A stretch of 64,000 nt of DNA from Escherichia marmotae (lineage in GTDB: Bacteria; Pseudomonadota; Gammaproteobacteria; Enterobacterales; Enterobacteriaceae). Made by a program: the position numbers and the translations under genes. The notes under the pieces were generated by a model. It worked only from the letters and a program-made list of their open reading frames with translations, did not search any database and was not told the DNA's origin. Within the stretch, counting starts at the first letter, position 1, and every line of letters begins with the position of its first letter. Positions 36,572 to 45,989 of this stretch are shown one piece after another. Where the stretch lies: positions 1,426,001 to 1,490,000 of the forward strand of contig NZ_CP025979.1 in assembly GCF_002900365.1 (NCBI RefSeq), in the 5' to 3' direction.

Positions 36572-38686
36572 CTAACCCTTAGAACGTCCATTAATATTCT
36601 GGAGAATATAAAAAATCATATTACAGTAACCTTTCAGAGAGATGAAAGATATTTCAAAAAAGCTCTTTAGAATATTATCCCGGGATATTTTATCATTCCA
36701 TTCTTGCCATATTGAATCACGAGAAAATGTCGCTCTAACATAATTAATACTTTGTTCATGGCTCATTGGCATAATCTTCAGGCCAATTTTATTATTGTAA
36801 GCATGAACTATTTGTACTGGAATATCGCATTTTCCGTAACCATCATCCAGATGAAGAGACAACCGCTGTGTTTTATCAAAATCTTTTAGGTCGGAAATAT
36901 TATCAATGATAACCCCTAGTCCTCCTTCGGAGAAATCAAGAACAGAACAAGGGTAGTTTCGCCCATCAGTCAGTTGGATCACACCTTTGAAAGACACGTC
37001 GATACGCGGAGAAAAACGCACCTGTTTTTGTTCAATAGAGACAGCCAAAGTTGCGCCAATAATAATTGTATTATAAAGCAACCAAACTAAACAAAAGAGA
37101 TTCAGGATCGCAATATGCCCTTGCAAATTATAAAAATTAACAATACCCATTATCAATCCAAGTAAGTTTAAAATAGCAAAAATGAGGTAGGGATATGATA
37201 TTCGCCAGTCAACAAACTTATTTTTTATTAATCCCCCTTTAGCCGTAACATTAAAGCGCCCTTTTGCCGGAGCAAGTAATGCAACAAGCGTCGGTAGCGT
37301 AATGTACCAGGCCAGCACCATTTCGTAAATCTCATTCCAGAAAGAATGCCTGTATTTTCCTTGTATTCTTGAGTTAGTTAAAACGATAACAAATAGATAA
37401 GGCAAAACATAAGACATAATATCCGCTATCGATGCATCTATCAGATTAACTGAAAAGAAAATGGGGCATAATGGTGCACACAAGAAAATCAGTCGTGGCA
37501 CACCTGATAAAAAGTGCATCATGCTGCTGAGATAGCAAAGGCGCTGTGATAATGTCAGGCCTTTGCCTAATAATGGATTGTCAATACGCAAGATTTGGAT
37601 CATTCCCCTGGCCCACCGAATCCGTTGCCCAATATGGGCTGATAATGTTTCGGTGGCAAGTCCGGCAGCCAGAGGATAGCGAAGGTACGCAGAGCTGTAA
37701 CCTGCACGATGCAAACGTAACGACGTATGCGCATCTTCCGTTACTGTTTCGACTGCAATGCCACCCACCTCATCCAAAGCAGATCTACGGATAATTGCGC
37801 ACGAACCACAAAAAAATGAAGCATTCCAGGTATCCGTTCCATTCTGGATTAATCCATAAAAGAGATGCCCTTCATTTGGCTTTTGCCGAAACTGTCCCAG
37901 ATTTCGCTCAAAAGGATCAGGGGAGAAAAAATGATGTGGTGTTTGCAACATCGACAATTTTTCATCAGCAATAAACCAACCCATTGTTTTCGTTAAAAAA
38001 GAAACAGAAGGTATATGATCGCAATCAAAAATAGCAACAAATTCTCCGTTAGCTATTTTAAGCGCATTATTTATGTTTCCGGCCTTAGCATGTTCATGTG
38101 TTTCTCTTGCGACATAATGAATGCCTGATTCATCTGCGAATCTTCTAAACTCTTGCCTGGCGCCATCATCAAGGATCCAGACGTGTAATTTATCTTTTGG
38201 CCAGTCTAATGCCAGTGCACCATAAACTGTATTCTTCACAACCGTCAGAGGTTCATTATAAGTGGGTATTAATATATCAACATTAGGCCATTCTTCTTTA
38301 TTGTCTGGTAAGGGTATACACTCTCTGTTCAATGGAAAGCAAACCTGAAAGTAACCCAGTAATAAGACAAGCCAGGCATACGTCTCAGCAACTAATAGCG
38401 TTACTGAAAAGAAGCTGTCTGGAACCTCATCCAGGATAACTGAAGAAGAGTAACGCCACCATAGATATCTGGAAGATATGAGTACGCCAATCCCCATCAA
38501 AATAAGGGTAATTATCCTTCCCTTAACAAAATTGATGAGAAAAACAGAGATGCAAATGATAATAGAGAATAATATTTGTTGATAACGTCCAAGAGGCTGT
38601 TCGACAATCGATATAAAAACAAAACATAGCAATATAGCAACAACCAGAAGGATTTTGTTGTATGCTTCTTTATTTTTAAAGATCAT
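36572..38686 (-). CDS. BcsA-like cellulose synthase catalytic subunit with PilZ domain
   Basis: This 704-aa family-2 glycosyltransferase has the full cellulose synthase set: LDDG at 172-175, DCD at 221-223, FFCGS at 291-295, TED at 316-318 and QRIRW at 354-358. Membrane helices flank the GT domain at both ends. A PilZ domain follows, with RFSPR at 557-561 (RxxxR) and DFSEGG from 584 (DxSxxG), so c-di-GMP activation should be retained. It would polymerise UDP-glucose and translocate the chain with BcsB. It is shorter than canonical E. coli BcsA (872 aa), mostly at the N-terminus. Codon use is A+T-rich, unlike the flanking core genes. The exact product (cellulose or another beta-glucan) is inferred from family only. 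Confidence 0.93.
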   Translation of the reverse strand: MIFKNKEAYNKILLVVAILLCFVFISIVEQPLGRYQQILFSIIICISVFLINFVKGRIITLILMGIGVLISSRYLWWRYSSSVILDEVPDSFFSVTLLVAETYAWLVLLLGYFQVCFPLNRECIPLPDNKEEWPNVDILIPTYNEPLTVVKNTVYGALALDWPKDKLHVWILDDGARQEFRRFADESGIHYVARETHEHAKAGNINNALKIANGEFVAIFDCDHIPSVSFLTKTMGWFIADEKLSMLQTPHHFFSPDPFERNLGQFRQKPNEGHLFYGLIQNGTDTWNASFFCGSCAIIRRSALDEVGGIAVETVTEDAHTSLRLHRAGYSSAYLRYPLAAGLATETLSAHIGQRIRWARGMIQILRIDNPLLGKGLTLSQRLCYLSSMMHFLSGVPRLIFLCAPLCPIFFSVNLIDASIADIMSYVLPYLFVIVLTNSRIQGKYRHSFWNEIYEMVLAWYITLPTLVALLAPAKGRFNVTAKGGLIKNKFVDWRISYPYLIFAILNLLGLIMGIVNFYNLQGHIAILNLFCLVWLLYNTIIIGATLAVSIEQKQVRFSPRIDVSFKGVIQLTDGRNYPCSVLDFSEGGLGVIIDNISDLKDFDKTQRLSLHLDDGYGKCDIPVQIVHAYNNKIGLKIMPMSHEQSINYVRATFSRDSIWQEWNDKISRDNILKSFFEISFISLKGYCNMIFYILQNINGRSKG

Positions 38687-38770
38687 GGCATCTAGTCATT
38701 CATTAATACTATTATTCAAACTGTGTGTTTTTTTGAAACATAAGGAACCAATTCAATGAAATTTAACACA

Positions 38771-40111
38771 TTAACACCATGTTATCTGAGCTCTACCATT
38801 TTGCTTACTTTTGTATAATCGTTCATCTGCCAACAATTTCAACCGTTCAATATTATTCATGCACTCGTCAGTATTAGCTACGCCAATGCTGCAACTACAA
38901 TTCAACCCACCCATCGAGAAATGAACAATTCGGTGCAAAATTCTTGTTAGTTGACTTACATCTTTATCATGATAAATGATAGCGAACTCATCGCCACCAA
39001 ACCGATAAATTTCACCTTTACTGCGAGGCAATTCATCTTTAATAAGATTAACTATTTTTATGAGTACCTCATCACCAAACAAATGGCCAAACTTATCATT
39101 AATGGTTTTAAATTTATCTATGTCAAACAGACATAAGTATCCAAATTTTTCGCTCAATATTTTGATATCTTTATCAAAACTCCGGCGACCAGAAGCCCGT
39201 GTAAGCGCATCATAAGTGCCAAAATCATATATTTCTCTAATTGCATTGACCTCTTCAGCATTAAAGAATAGATTTTCTCCACGTAAACCATAATGATGAT
39301 CCGACAATATAGATTCTTTTTCCAACCTACCCTTATATATAATGTTTTGCAGCAAATTAATATAATAGTAATATATTATGACTGCAGATACCGCCGAAGC
39401 AAAAACAAATAGCAAACACATATAAATATACTTGCTTTTTTTGTAAGCCACGATAAATATCATTTCAGGGATGTAAGAATATGTCAGGGTGATAGCCGAG
39501 ATCTCAAATACAGCATCATTTATCAAAAAATCATCACCAGCAATTTTCTTTTCATTATCATTAATATCATAAAATGAGACATAGATATCTTCTCGTTCCC
39601 CTGACTGATTTCTTATCAGAGATAAATAACGTTCTGGCTCCACTACTGATATCAAACTAGTTCTTTTTGCTATGGGATGTGCATAATAAACATAGTATTT
39701 ATCTTTTAAACTAATAACACCTCTTTCAAATTCGTTAATTACCCGAACAGAGGAAACTATGTCGTCACAAAAATCATCTCCTTTTGACGTAATTTTGATA
39801 CATTTATCATCACTAATCATATAAGGACCCAGATCATATAAATATCCAGGATGTTGGAAATTTGAAAAGCTATCGCGTATTTTATTTAACAGTTCATCTG
39901 GTGATATCTCTAGTTCATAAAATACATTATTAGATACTGAACGACGATACTCAGACACATTAGCAATAGCAAGCCCACTATCAATAATAGATACCTTTAC
40001 CGAATTAACTCGGTCTTTAACATACATAGTGTATAAATAACAAGTAACTACAGAGACGCACAAAAAATACAAAAAACAGATTCCTGCGACCTTTTTTTTA
40101 TATTTGAACAT
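38771..40111 (-). CDS. Membrane GGDEF diguanylate cyclase
   Basis: This 446-aa protein has membrane helices at about 8-30 and 226-250 enclosing a periplasmic sensor region of unknown type (with Cys104 and Cys115). A C-terminal GGDEF domain follows, with YDALTRASGRRSF, FDIDKFKTINDKFGH and intact GGDEF at 372-376, so it should make c-di-GMP. The position of the RxxD inhibitory site reads RSKG (363-366): the Asp is Gly, so classical product inhibition is probably lost. It lies four bases after the phosphodiesterase gene and 84 bases before bcsA-like, forming one operon. I do not recognise a named orthologue. Confidence 0.92.
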   Translation of the reverse strand: MFKYKKKVAGICFLYFLCVSVVTCYLYTMYVKDRVNSVKVSIIDSGLAIANVSEYRRSVSNNVFYELEISPDELLNKIRDSFSNFQHPGYLYDLGPYMISDDKCIKITSKGDDFCDDIVSSVRVINEFERGVISLKDKYYVYYAHPIAKRTSLISVVEPERYLSLIRNQSGEREDIYVSFYDINDNEKKIAGDDFLINDAVFEISAITLTYSYIPEMIFIVAYKKSKYIYMCLLFVFASAVSAVIIYYYYINLLQNIIYKGRLEKESILSDHHYGLRGENLFFNAEEVNAIREIYDFGTYDALTRASGRRSFDKDIKILSEKFGYLCLFDIDKFKTINDKFGHLFGDEVLIKIVNLIKDELPRSKGEIYRFGGDEFAIIYHDKDVSQLTRILHRIVHFSMGGLNCSCSIGVANTDECMNNIERLKLLADERLYKSKQNGRAQITWC

Positions 40112-40115
40112 TGCG

Positions 40116-42463
40116 TTATTTTCTTTTTTTCGGTTTATTGTCTATATGCCACTCTGAAAATGGTAACGGTTTCTGGTATAAGTATCCCTGGACATGAGAG
40201 AATCCTAACTTTTGTAATTCTCTGGCCTGGCTTTCGGTTTCAACACCTTCAGCTATAACCGGCATATTTTCTTCACGGGCAAGGCTGGATATGAAATAGA
40301 CAATTCTGTTTGTTTCATCGAAAATTCCTGAGGTAAACTCCGAATCAATTTTAATGCTATCAGGCCTTACTTTATAAAGTTTTTTCAAATCAGCTAAACC
40401 GCTGCCGAAATCATCAAGTGAAATCTTAATACCGTTTTCTTTTAAAATATTTATATTATTGTAAAAGCTATCATTTATGTCTTTTACTGCCGATTCGGTG
40501 ATCTCCAGGCAGATTTGATCAGCATTTATACTAAACGTATTAATTAATGACAAAACCCGGAAGTGGAAATCAAATTCATTTAATTGCCACGGAGATACAT
40601 TAATATGCAGGAGAAAATCATTCGTAATTTCATATTCACGGCTAAATGCCCCAAATTCTCCAATAGCCGTTACCAGTACAAAATCACCCAATTCTTTAAT
40701 TAAGCCAATTTCTTCAGCAACAGGTACGAAAATTGATGGTGGTATTATGCCATTTTCAACTGACAACCAACGGCATAACGCCTCCGCACCTACAACCTTA
40801 TTATTCGCCATATCAATAATAGGTTGATAGACTAAATAAAACTCACTACTCGCAATCCCCTTTTTTATATTTCCAGCGACCCAGACCTTTTGATCAAGTT
40901 CATGAGCCTTGATGTCATCATAAAACATAAATTCAGATTCTTTATTTTCTCGCATAGCCGTTAATGCCAGTTTCAGCTTGCCTTCATAATTTGATACATT
41001 TTCCCCTACAAAAGTTTCGCAAATAGCAATTTTATGAACATAAATATTTCTTAGACAAATAATATGATCAGGGAGATTTAAAATTGATAATTGCTCGATG
41101 AACTCTTCACAATGAGTATGACATAGCAACAAATATGTTTCAGTTGAGACTTTCAGTATGTCACAGTATCGAGAATATTTTTCTGATATTTTTGATTTTA
41201 TATCATTTATAATCTCGTCATATTTTTTACTTCCATGTATCGCCTCAACAAACTCTAATCCATAGATACAAAGCATTCCAACTGCTAAGTAGGTTTTATT
41301 GTTGGTTTCAATAACAGATTTATTGATATAGAAGCAACTTCCTTGCTCACAAGAAACAAGATTAAGTAACCGCTCCATTCGTTCTTTGTATTTATCACTT
41401 ATGTTATTAATGATTTTTTTCAGCTCAATAATCTCACTGCTGTCATTTTGCACAATTTCAATTTTGTCGTTGCGGTATACTGAATTCGCTAATTTTTTCA
41501 AATGCTCTATCAGTTTATTGGACTCTTTTTTAATTTTCTTTGTTATCTTTTCAACAACATACCATAATAAACAGAAGCAAACCAAACCACATAAAAACAT
41601 CAATGTAAAATATTTATTGATGTTTGCATCCTCTGATTTCTGATAGTGAAAATAATGGAATCTGACATCAGGAAGTCTGGGGAGTGATATGACATTATCA
41701 GTATAGTTGCCACTGTCATTACTTATGTTATAACTACCTGATGAGTTACGAACAATAAGATGCAGCATTGATTTTTCATTACCTACCATAATTTTTTTAT
41801 TCTGCTCCATGAATAAAATATCAGCTTCACCAGCCAATTTATTAAGATAATTACTAAAATATCTTTCATCAAGATCTAAATGCATTAACTTCAGAGCAAA
41901 CGAATTTTTTTCTTCTTCGGATGGACGTAATGAAAACGAGAAACATTTTTTCCCTGCAATGCCATAGCAGTTATACCACGGTGACCATTTTGAATAAGTC
42001 CCTTTCGGCAATTTATTCCAGGGGCGAGATTCAGGATCAAAGTATTTATCGCTAATTTCACCATCAACCCCAGTAAAAGGTTTACCGGGTTCTGATTGGC
42101 CAAAAAACTTAATCACACCACCATCAGTTCGAATAAAGCTAAGATACTTCCCGTTATTCAACATTATCCCAACTAGATTAACGGAATCTATTTTTTTCAT
42201 CCGATGGATGACCGCTTGTTTGATTTCATTTTCATCATGTAACAGATAAATAGCATCTTTTAACGCATCAGCTTCTTTTTCAATTTTAGAAAAAAATTAT
42301 TTAAATTATTGTTAATAAGTATAAGATTAATACGCGAAGAATTTTCTTCTATTTTTTTATGAAAATCAATCGCCGTAATAAATGACAAAATAATATAGAC
42401 TGTAACGGCTAATATAAGCGCAGTGTTAAATCTTGAATTTAATTTTTCAGTAATGCTATACAT
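40116..42463 (-). pseudogene. Membrane GGDEF-like/EAL phosphodiesterase, broken by a one-base frameshift
   Basis: Read through with one T restored, this gene encodes a 782-aa protein: helix 1 near residues 14-33, a periplasmic sensor region, helix 2, a degenerate GGDEF-like domain without the GGDEF motif, and a C-terminal EAL domain. The EAL domain has GAEALCRW, N in LHINVSP, EITES, DDFGSG, KID, EGVET and QGY, so its catalytic residues are complete. The first frame (from ATG 42463) runs to FFLKLKKKLMR and stops at 42260. The other frame is open from before 42288 to the stop at 40116. The frames join at a run of seven A on the plus strand (42290-42296), where eight would restore them. An internal ATG at 42200 could start a 694-aa form lacking helix 1. 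Phase variation, decay or a sequencing error are all possible. Confidence 0.85.
42290..42296 (-). other. Homopolymer at the phosphodiesterase frameshift
   Basis: Seven A on the plus strand (T7 in the coding strand) join two frames of one gene. With eight, the reading continues ...NNFF-S-KIEKEADALK... into the downstream frame without any stop. This is a classic slippage site. Confidence 0.8.
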
Positions 42464-43249
42464 ATTGGAGTTCTGACTAAAGTGTTATCAATAGTTCCGA
42501 TATTACATCGTATAAAATTACTTATAATTGATGGTGTTAATATCCCTCATTATGATTTTATTACTTGAAACATTTCCTCCCAACGAATATACCATGATGA
42601 GAAGATTCATTTTTCCTTAATTTACCAAAGTGATTATCATAGTTTTTACTTTAACTGAACCAACATTGTTATACTTAATATTCGTGCTTTTGTCTCTTTT
42701 TCCCACGCTACCGCCTTTCGTTAATTTTCAACGAAATAATTAAGATATGAAAATATTTATAAATGTCGACATAACTGTCACATACCGCACAGTTGCGCCA
42801 TCGCCACTTTTACCACCCAAAAGAGGCATTAATATGTAATCTCAGCAATCTATTCCGTTTATTTATCTGTTCTTCAGATATGAGCAATGTGACTCTTTTA
42901 ACCCAAATAAATTAATCAATAACCTTAGAGAAAGTGGTCATTATTAGTTGATTGCTAAGGCTGTAGAGCGCCCATCAACCTGAACAGATAAATACGTTGA
43001 GGAATACACGATCGATAAAACAATAAGGTGCAGTGGCAGACGACTATTTTATTTTTAAAACAATAGTCTGTGAACCATGCCTGGTATGAGTAGATTCTAG
43101 TGAGAGAAGGTTTTTGTAAGTTTAAAATCCTATAAAATATCAACTTAGAAGAATTTTAAACCAGATTAGAAATGTATTTTCTACATAACGAAACAATAGT
43201 TGCAACTATTTTCAGCAAATTTAACCAAAAGTAATAACATGCAACATTG

Positions 43250-43263
43250 TTGATACAGATCAA
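43250..43263. promoter_or_regulatory. Perfect FNR-type palindrome
   Basis: TTGAT-ACAG-ATCAA matches the FNR consensus exactly. It lies about 790 bases upstream of the first gene of the bcs-like operon. No well-placed -10 box for class II activation was found in either direction, so its target is unknown. CRP-family proteins other than FNR could also bind. Confidence 0.5.
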
Positions 43264-43760
43264 AAAAAACGATTTTATAGTGCTGGGCGTTGTTTAAACT
43301 TTGTCCTCAAAAATCAAACTGTTACCATAAGAAATAGTTCACTGCGGAACTCAGAATAATAACGCGCAAAATAGCCAACAATTTAAATTATCACCATATC
43401 TAAAAATAAAGCTTTCCGATAACTTAAATTCGTATTATCACGACAACATTTATCACCATTCATCTCTTAAGAAAAACTTAACTTTAGCGTTATCAGATCG
43501 ACTCGTTCTTTTAATCTATTTCCTGCCCAAACCCCAATCGGTGATAAATGACATCAGCACAATGTTGTACCAGCGCAACTGTTTTTCCTGAACGCTCTCA
43601 GCATAGACCGATCTTTCGCTAATATTTAATAGATATCTCTAAACAGGGGGATGTGTGGAAAATAAGAAATGCGAAAATGGTGGAATAAAAATTACAATCT
43701 GCTGTACATTTTATTTTTACAAATAAATTTTGCTGAAAGCTCGTGTAAAGAGGGAATAAG

Positions 43761-43793
43761 AAAACAGAGTGCGGACAACAAGTTCACACTCTG
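43761..43793 (-). terminator. Intrinsic terminator after ycaD
   Basis: On the minus strand CAGAGTG and CACTCTG form a stem around a 15-base loop, then TTTTCTTATT follows. It lies 12 bases past the ycaD stop. Confidence 0.75.
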
Positions 43794-43804
43794 CACTAAT
43801 TCAT

Positions 43805-44953
43805 TTAGACGTGAGCAACGGGTTTTGGCGTGTGTCCGGCATTGCGTAGCAGCATCAGTAAGTAGATAAACGACACACTGGCGATCATGATAAACAGCAG
43901 ATTATCAGAAAAATTCTGCATTAGCATGGCAGTAAAAGACGGCCCAAACAAACTACCCACGGTATAACTCAACAACAATGCTTGATTCATTGCGACCAGT
44001 TGATGATGTTCAACTTTCTCACAAGCCCAGGCCATCGCCACCGGATAGAGCGTAAAACCGGCTGCACCGAGGATGAACAATGCTGGAGCCATTGCCGCCT
44101 GACTTAACATCGCGATACTACCGAGAATGACGACAAATACCTGAACACGCAGTACCAGCAGACGACCAAATTTATCCGCCAGACGGCCAATTGGCCATTG
44201 CCCGAGGATACCGGCACTAACCAGTACCGCCATCCAGAATCCGATGCTGGCATTGCTAATCCCTTTATGATTGAGGTACAGAGGCATCAGACCATACAAA
44301 GAACCCAGAACGATTCCCGAGATAATGCAGCCATTCACGCCAAGTCGTGCCTGGCGAAGTTTTAGCATTGACGTCATGGGCGTCGAAGCATGATTTTCAG
44401 CCTGTTGATTCAGGATACGAGTAAACAGCAGCGGCAAGATCCCCGCCAGGGTCAACCCCGTAGCCCACGGCAATACGCTCATCAATTCGGTTGAAACTTT
44501 ACTGAGCAGTAACTGGCCTAAAAACGTCCCCACATAATAAACCATCATATAGGCAGCAAGTAACCGCCCACGGTTACGTGACGTTCCGCTGCACATCAGC
44601 GCGCTTTCCACCACAACCCAAATCATGGCGCAACCGACGCCTGCGACGAAACGCCAGGCTAACCAGCTCCAGAATCCAATCATCAAACCAAGCCCGACAC
44701 AGCCTGCCGCAAAAATGAAGGAAGCAAGGTAATAACTGCGATTAAACCCAAAGCGTTTAATGACATACCCTGTCAGTAAAGTACCGACCAGGTTGCCGGT
44801 AAAATAAGATGAACTGACGACACCGACCTGCCATGTGGGCAAATGCGCCTGGGCGAGCCATAGCGGCACCAGTGTATTTAACACCGCGATCGCCAGAGTC
44901 AACAAAAGTAAGCCAGACAGCAAAAGCATGACAGGCCGGGTATACGTGGACAT
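43805..44953 (-). CDS. ycaD: YcaD, MFS transporter
   Basis: YcaD (382 aa) is a major-facilitator-superfamily protein with 12 predicted membrane helices. Its substrate is not established. Family landmarks are the loop after helix 2 (GYVIKRFGFNRSYY) and the matching loop in the second half (GRLADKFGRLLVLRVQ). It is transcribed toward the bcs-like island and has its own terminator, so it marks the right boundary of the island. It matches K-12 YcaD closely. Confidence 0.95.
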   Translation of the reverse strand: MSTYTRPVMLLLSGLLLLTLAIAVLNTLVPLWLAQAHLPTWQVGVVSSSYFTGNLVGTLLTGYVIKRFGFNRSYYLASFIFAAGCVGLGLMIGFWSWLAWRFVAGVGCAMIWVVVESALMCSGTSRNRGRLLAAYMMVYYVGTFLGQLLLSKVSTELMSVLPWATGLTLAGILPLLFTRILNQQAENHASTPMTSMLKLRQARLGVNGCIISGIVLGSLYGLMPLYLNHKGISNASIGFWMAVLVSAGILGQWPIGRLADKFGRLLVLRVQVFVVILGSIAMLSQAAMAPALFILGAAGFTLYPVAMAWACEKVEHHQLVAMNQALLLSYTVGSLFGPSFTAMLMQNFSDNLLFIMIASVSFIYLLMLLRNAGHTPKPVAHV

Positions 44954-45267
44954 GAATTAAAACCGTGAGGAAGCTCAAATTTCATGCGCATCATGCCACC
45001 ACCAAAAACATTGTCAATGGGTGAAAATACGTACATAACGTAGCGGCTGTATTATCGATTTATATTACTCATTCATAACACTAATGACGAAAAGATAATC
45101 AGTCTCATCTACTTGTTTTTATTGAACTAACATAAAGTTCATGCATTTCGTTCAGTCGAAAAATTTCATGGTCACAGCAAACCTGGATTTCCCGTCTATG
45201 CTTTCAGGGCAACGCATCGCGTCTGAACGATTTCAGGCGTACCACTGACTCTCGAAAGGAGAAGAGA
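44954..45267. promoter_or_regulatory. Divergent promoter region, ycaD / ycaC
   Basis: These 314 bases lie between divergent genes. AGGAG lies just before the ycaC ATG. A+T-rich blocks around 45030-45140 probably contain promoters for both genes. No operator could be identified with confidence. Confidence 0.5.
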
Positions 45268-45894
45268 ATGACCAAACCGTATGTTCGTCTCGATAAAAAT
45301 GATGCTGCTGTTTTGTTAGTTGATCACCAGGCTGGTTTACTTTCCCTTGTGCGGGATATTGAACCTGACAAATTTAAAAATAACGTGCTGGCGCTGGGTG
45401 ACTTAGCTAAATATTTCAATTTGCCTACCATTCTTACCACCAGCTTTGAAACTGTTCCTAACGGCCCACTGGTCCCTGAACTGAAAGCACAGTTTCCGGA
45501 TGCACCTTATATTGCGCGTCCTGGAAATATTAACGCCTGGGATAACGAAGATTTTGTCAAAGCAGTTAAAGCGACAGGTAAAAAACAACTGATTATTGCA
45601 GGGGTGGTAACCGAGGTTTGCGTAGCATTTCCGGCACTTTCCGCAATTGAAGAAGGGTTTGATGTCTTTGTGGTGACTGACGCGTCAGGAACCTTTAACG
45701 AAATTACCCGGCATTCGGCATGGGATCGCATGTCACAAGCGGGGGCGCAATTGATGACGTGGTTTGGTGTCGCCTGCGAACTGCACCGTGACTGGCGTAA
45801 CGATATCGAAGGCCTGGCGACGCTGTTCTCTAACCACATTCCTGATTATCGTAATTTGATGACCAGTTACGACACCTTAACGAAACAGAAATAA
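45268..45894 (+). CDS. ycaC: YcaC, isochorismatase-like cysteine hydrolase
   Basis: YcaC (208 aa) is a cysteine hydrolase of the isochorismatase-like family, known as an octameric structure but without a proven substrate. The catalytic triad pattern is visible: Asp in LLVDHQAG, Lys in the middle strand region, and Cys in GVVTEVCVAFPAL near residue 118. The stop codon TAA lies at 45892-45894, right at the 3' edge of the group II intron inserted on the opposite strand. The protein itself is complete and near-identical to K-12. Confidence 0.95.
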   Translation: MTKPYVRLDKNDAAVLLVDHQAGLLSLVRDIEPDKFKNNVLALGDLAKYFNLPTILTTSFETVPNGPLVPELKAQFPDAPYIARPGNINAWDNEDFVKAVKATGKKQLIIAGVVTEVCVAFPALSAIEEGFDVFVVTDASGTFNEITRHSAWDRMSQAGAQLMTWFGVACELHRDWRNDIEGLATLFSNHIPDYRNLMTSYDTLTKQK

Positions 45895-45903
45895 TCGGGA
45901 TAG

Positions 45904-45965
45904 GAGCTGATCTCACGATCAGCTTCCTCCCACACCACCGTATGTACGGGGCCGTATACGGCGGT
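45904..45965 (-). ncRNA. Group II intron domains V and VI
   Basis: Domain V: on the minus strand ACCGCCGTAT pairs with ATACGGTGGT around an ACGG/CCGT inner helix (45934-45965). Domain VI: AGCTGATC/GATCAGCT with a 4-base loop (45905-45924), flanked by further pairing. Their order and spacing just before the intron 3' end match the catalytic core of group II ribozymes. Confidence 0.8.
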
Positions 45966-45989
45966 TCGGTTATGTTGATCGTCGCCTGC

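Larger units (their letters stand above)
42464..43804. other. 1.34-kb A+T-rich gap upstream of the bcs-like operon
   Basis: No gene is supported here. The two open frames (42955-43143 minus, 43669-43869 plus) resemble nothing I know, and the second runs antisense into ycaD. Structures seen: hairpins TTTCGTT/AACGAAA at 42716-42736 and GACTATT/AATAGTC at 43042-43068, a perfect FNR-type box at 43250-43263, and the ycaD terminator at the right end. The region presumably holds the operon promoter and possibly decayed DNA. No trace of ycaK, ycaN or ycaM is recognisable by eye. Confidence 0.6.

Noticed and set aside
42260..42463. 67-codon ORF as an independent small membrane protein
   Set aside because: It joins in sequence and logic to the downstream phosphodiesterase after one added base, so it is that gene's 5' end.
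42955..43143. 62-codon minus-strand ORF in the A+T-rich gap
   Set aside because: Unrecognisable sequence with no convincing start region; an ORF of this length is expected by chance in the gap.
43669..43869. 66-codon plus-strand ORF with a hydrophobic start
   Set aside because: It crosses the ycaD terminator and runs antisense into the ycaD end; no good ribosome-binding site and no recognisable family.
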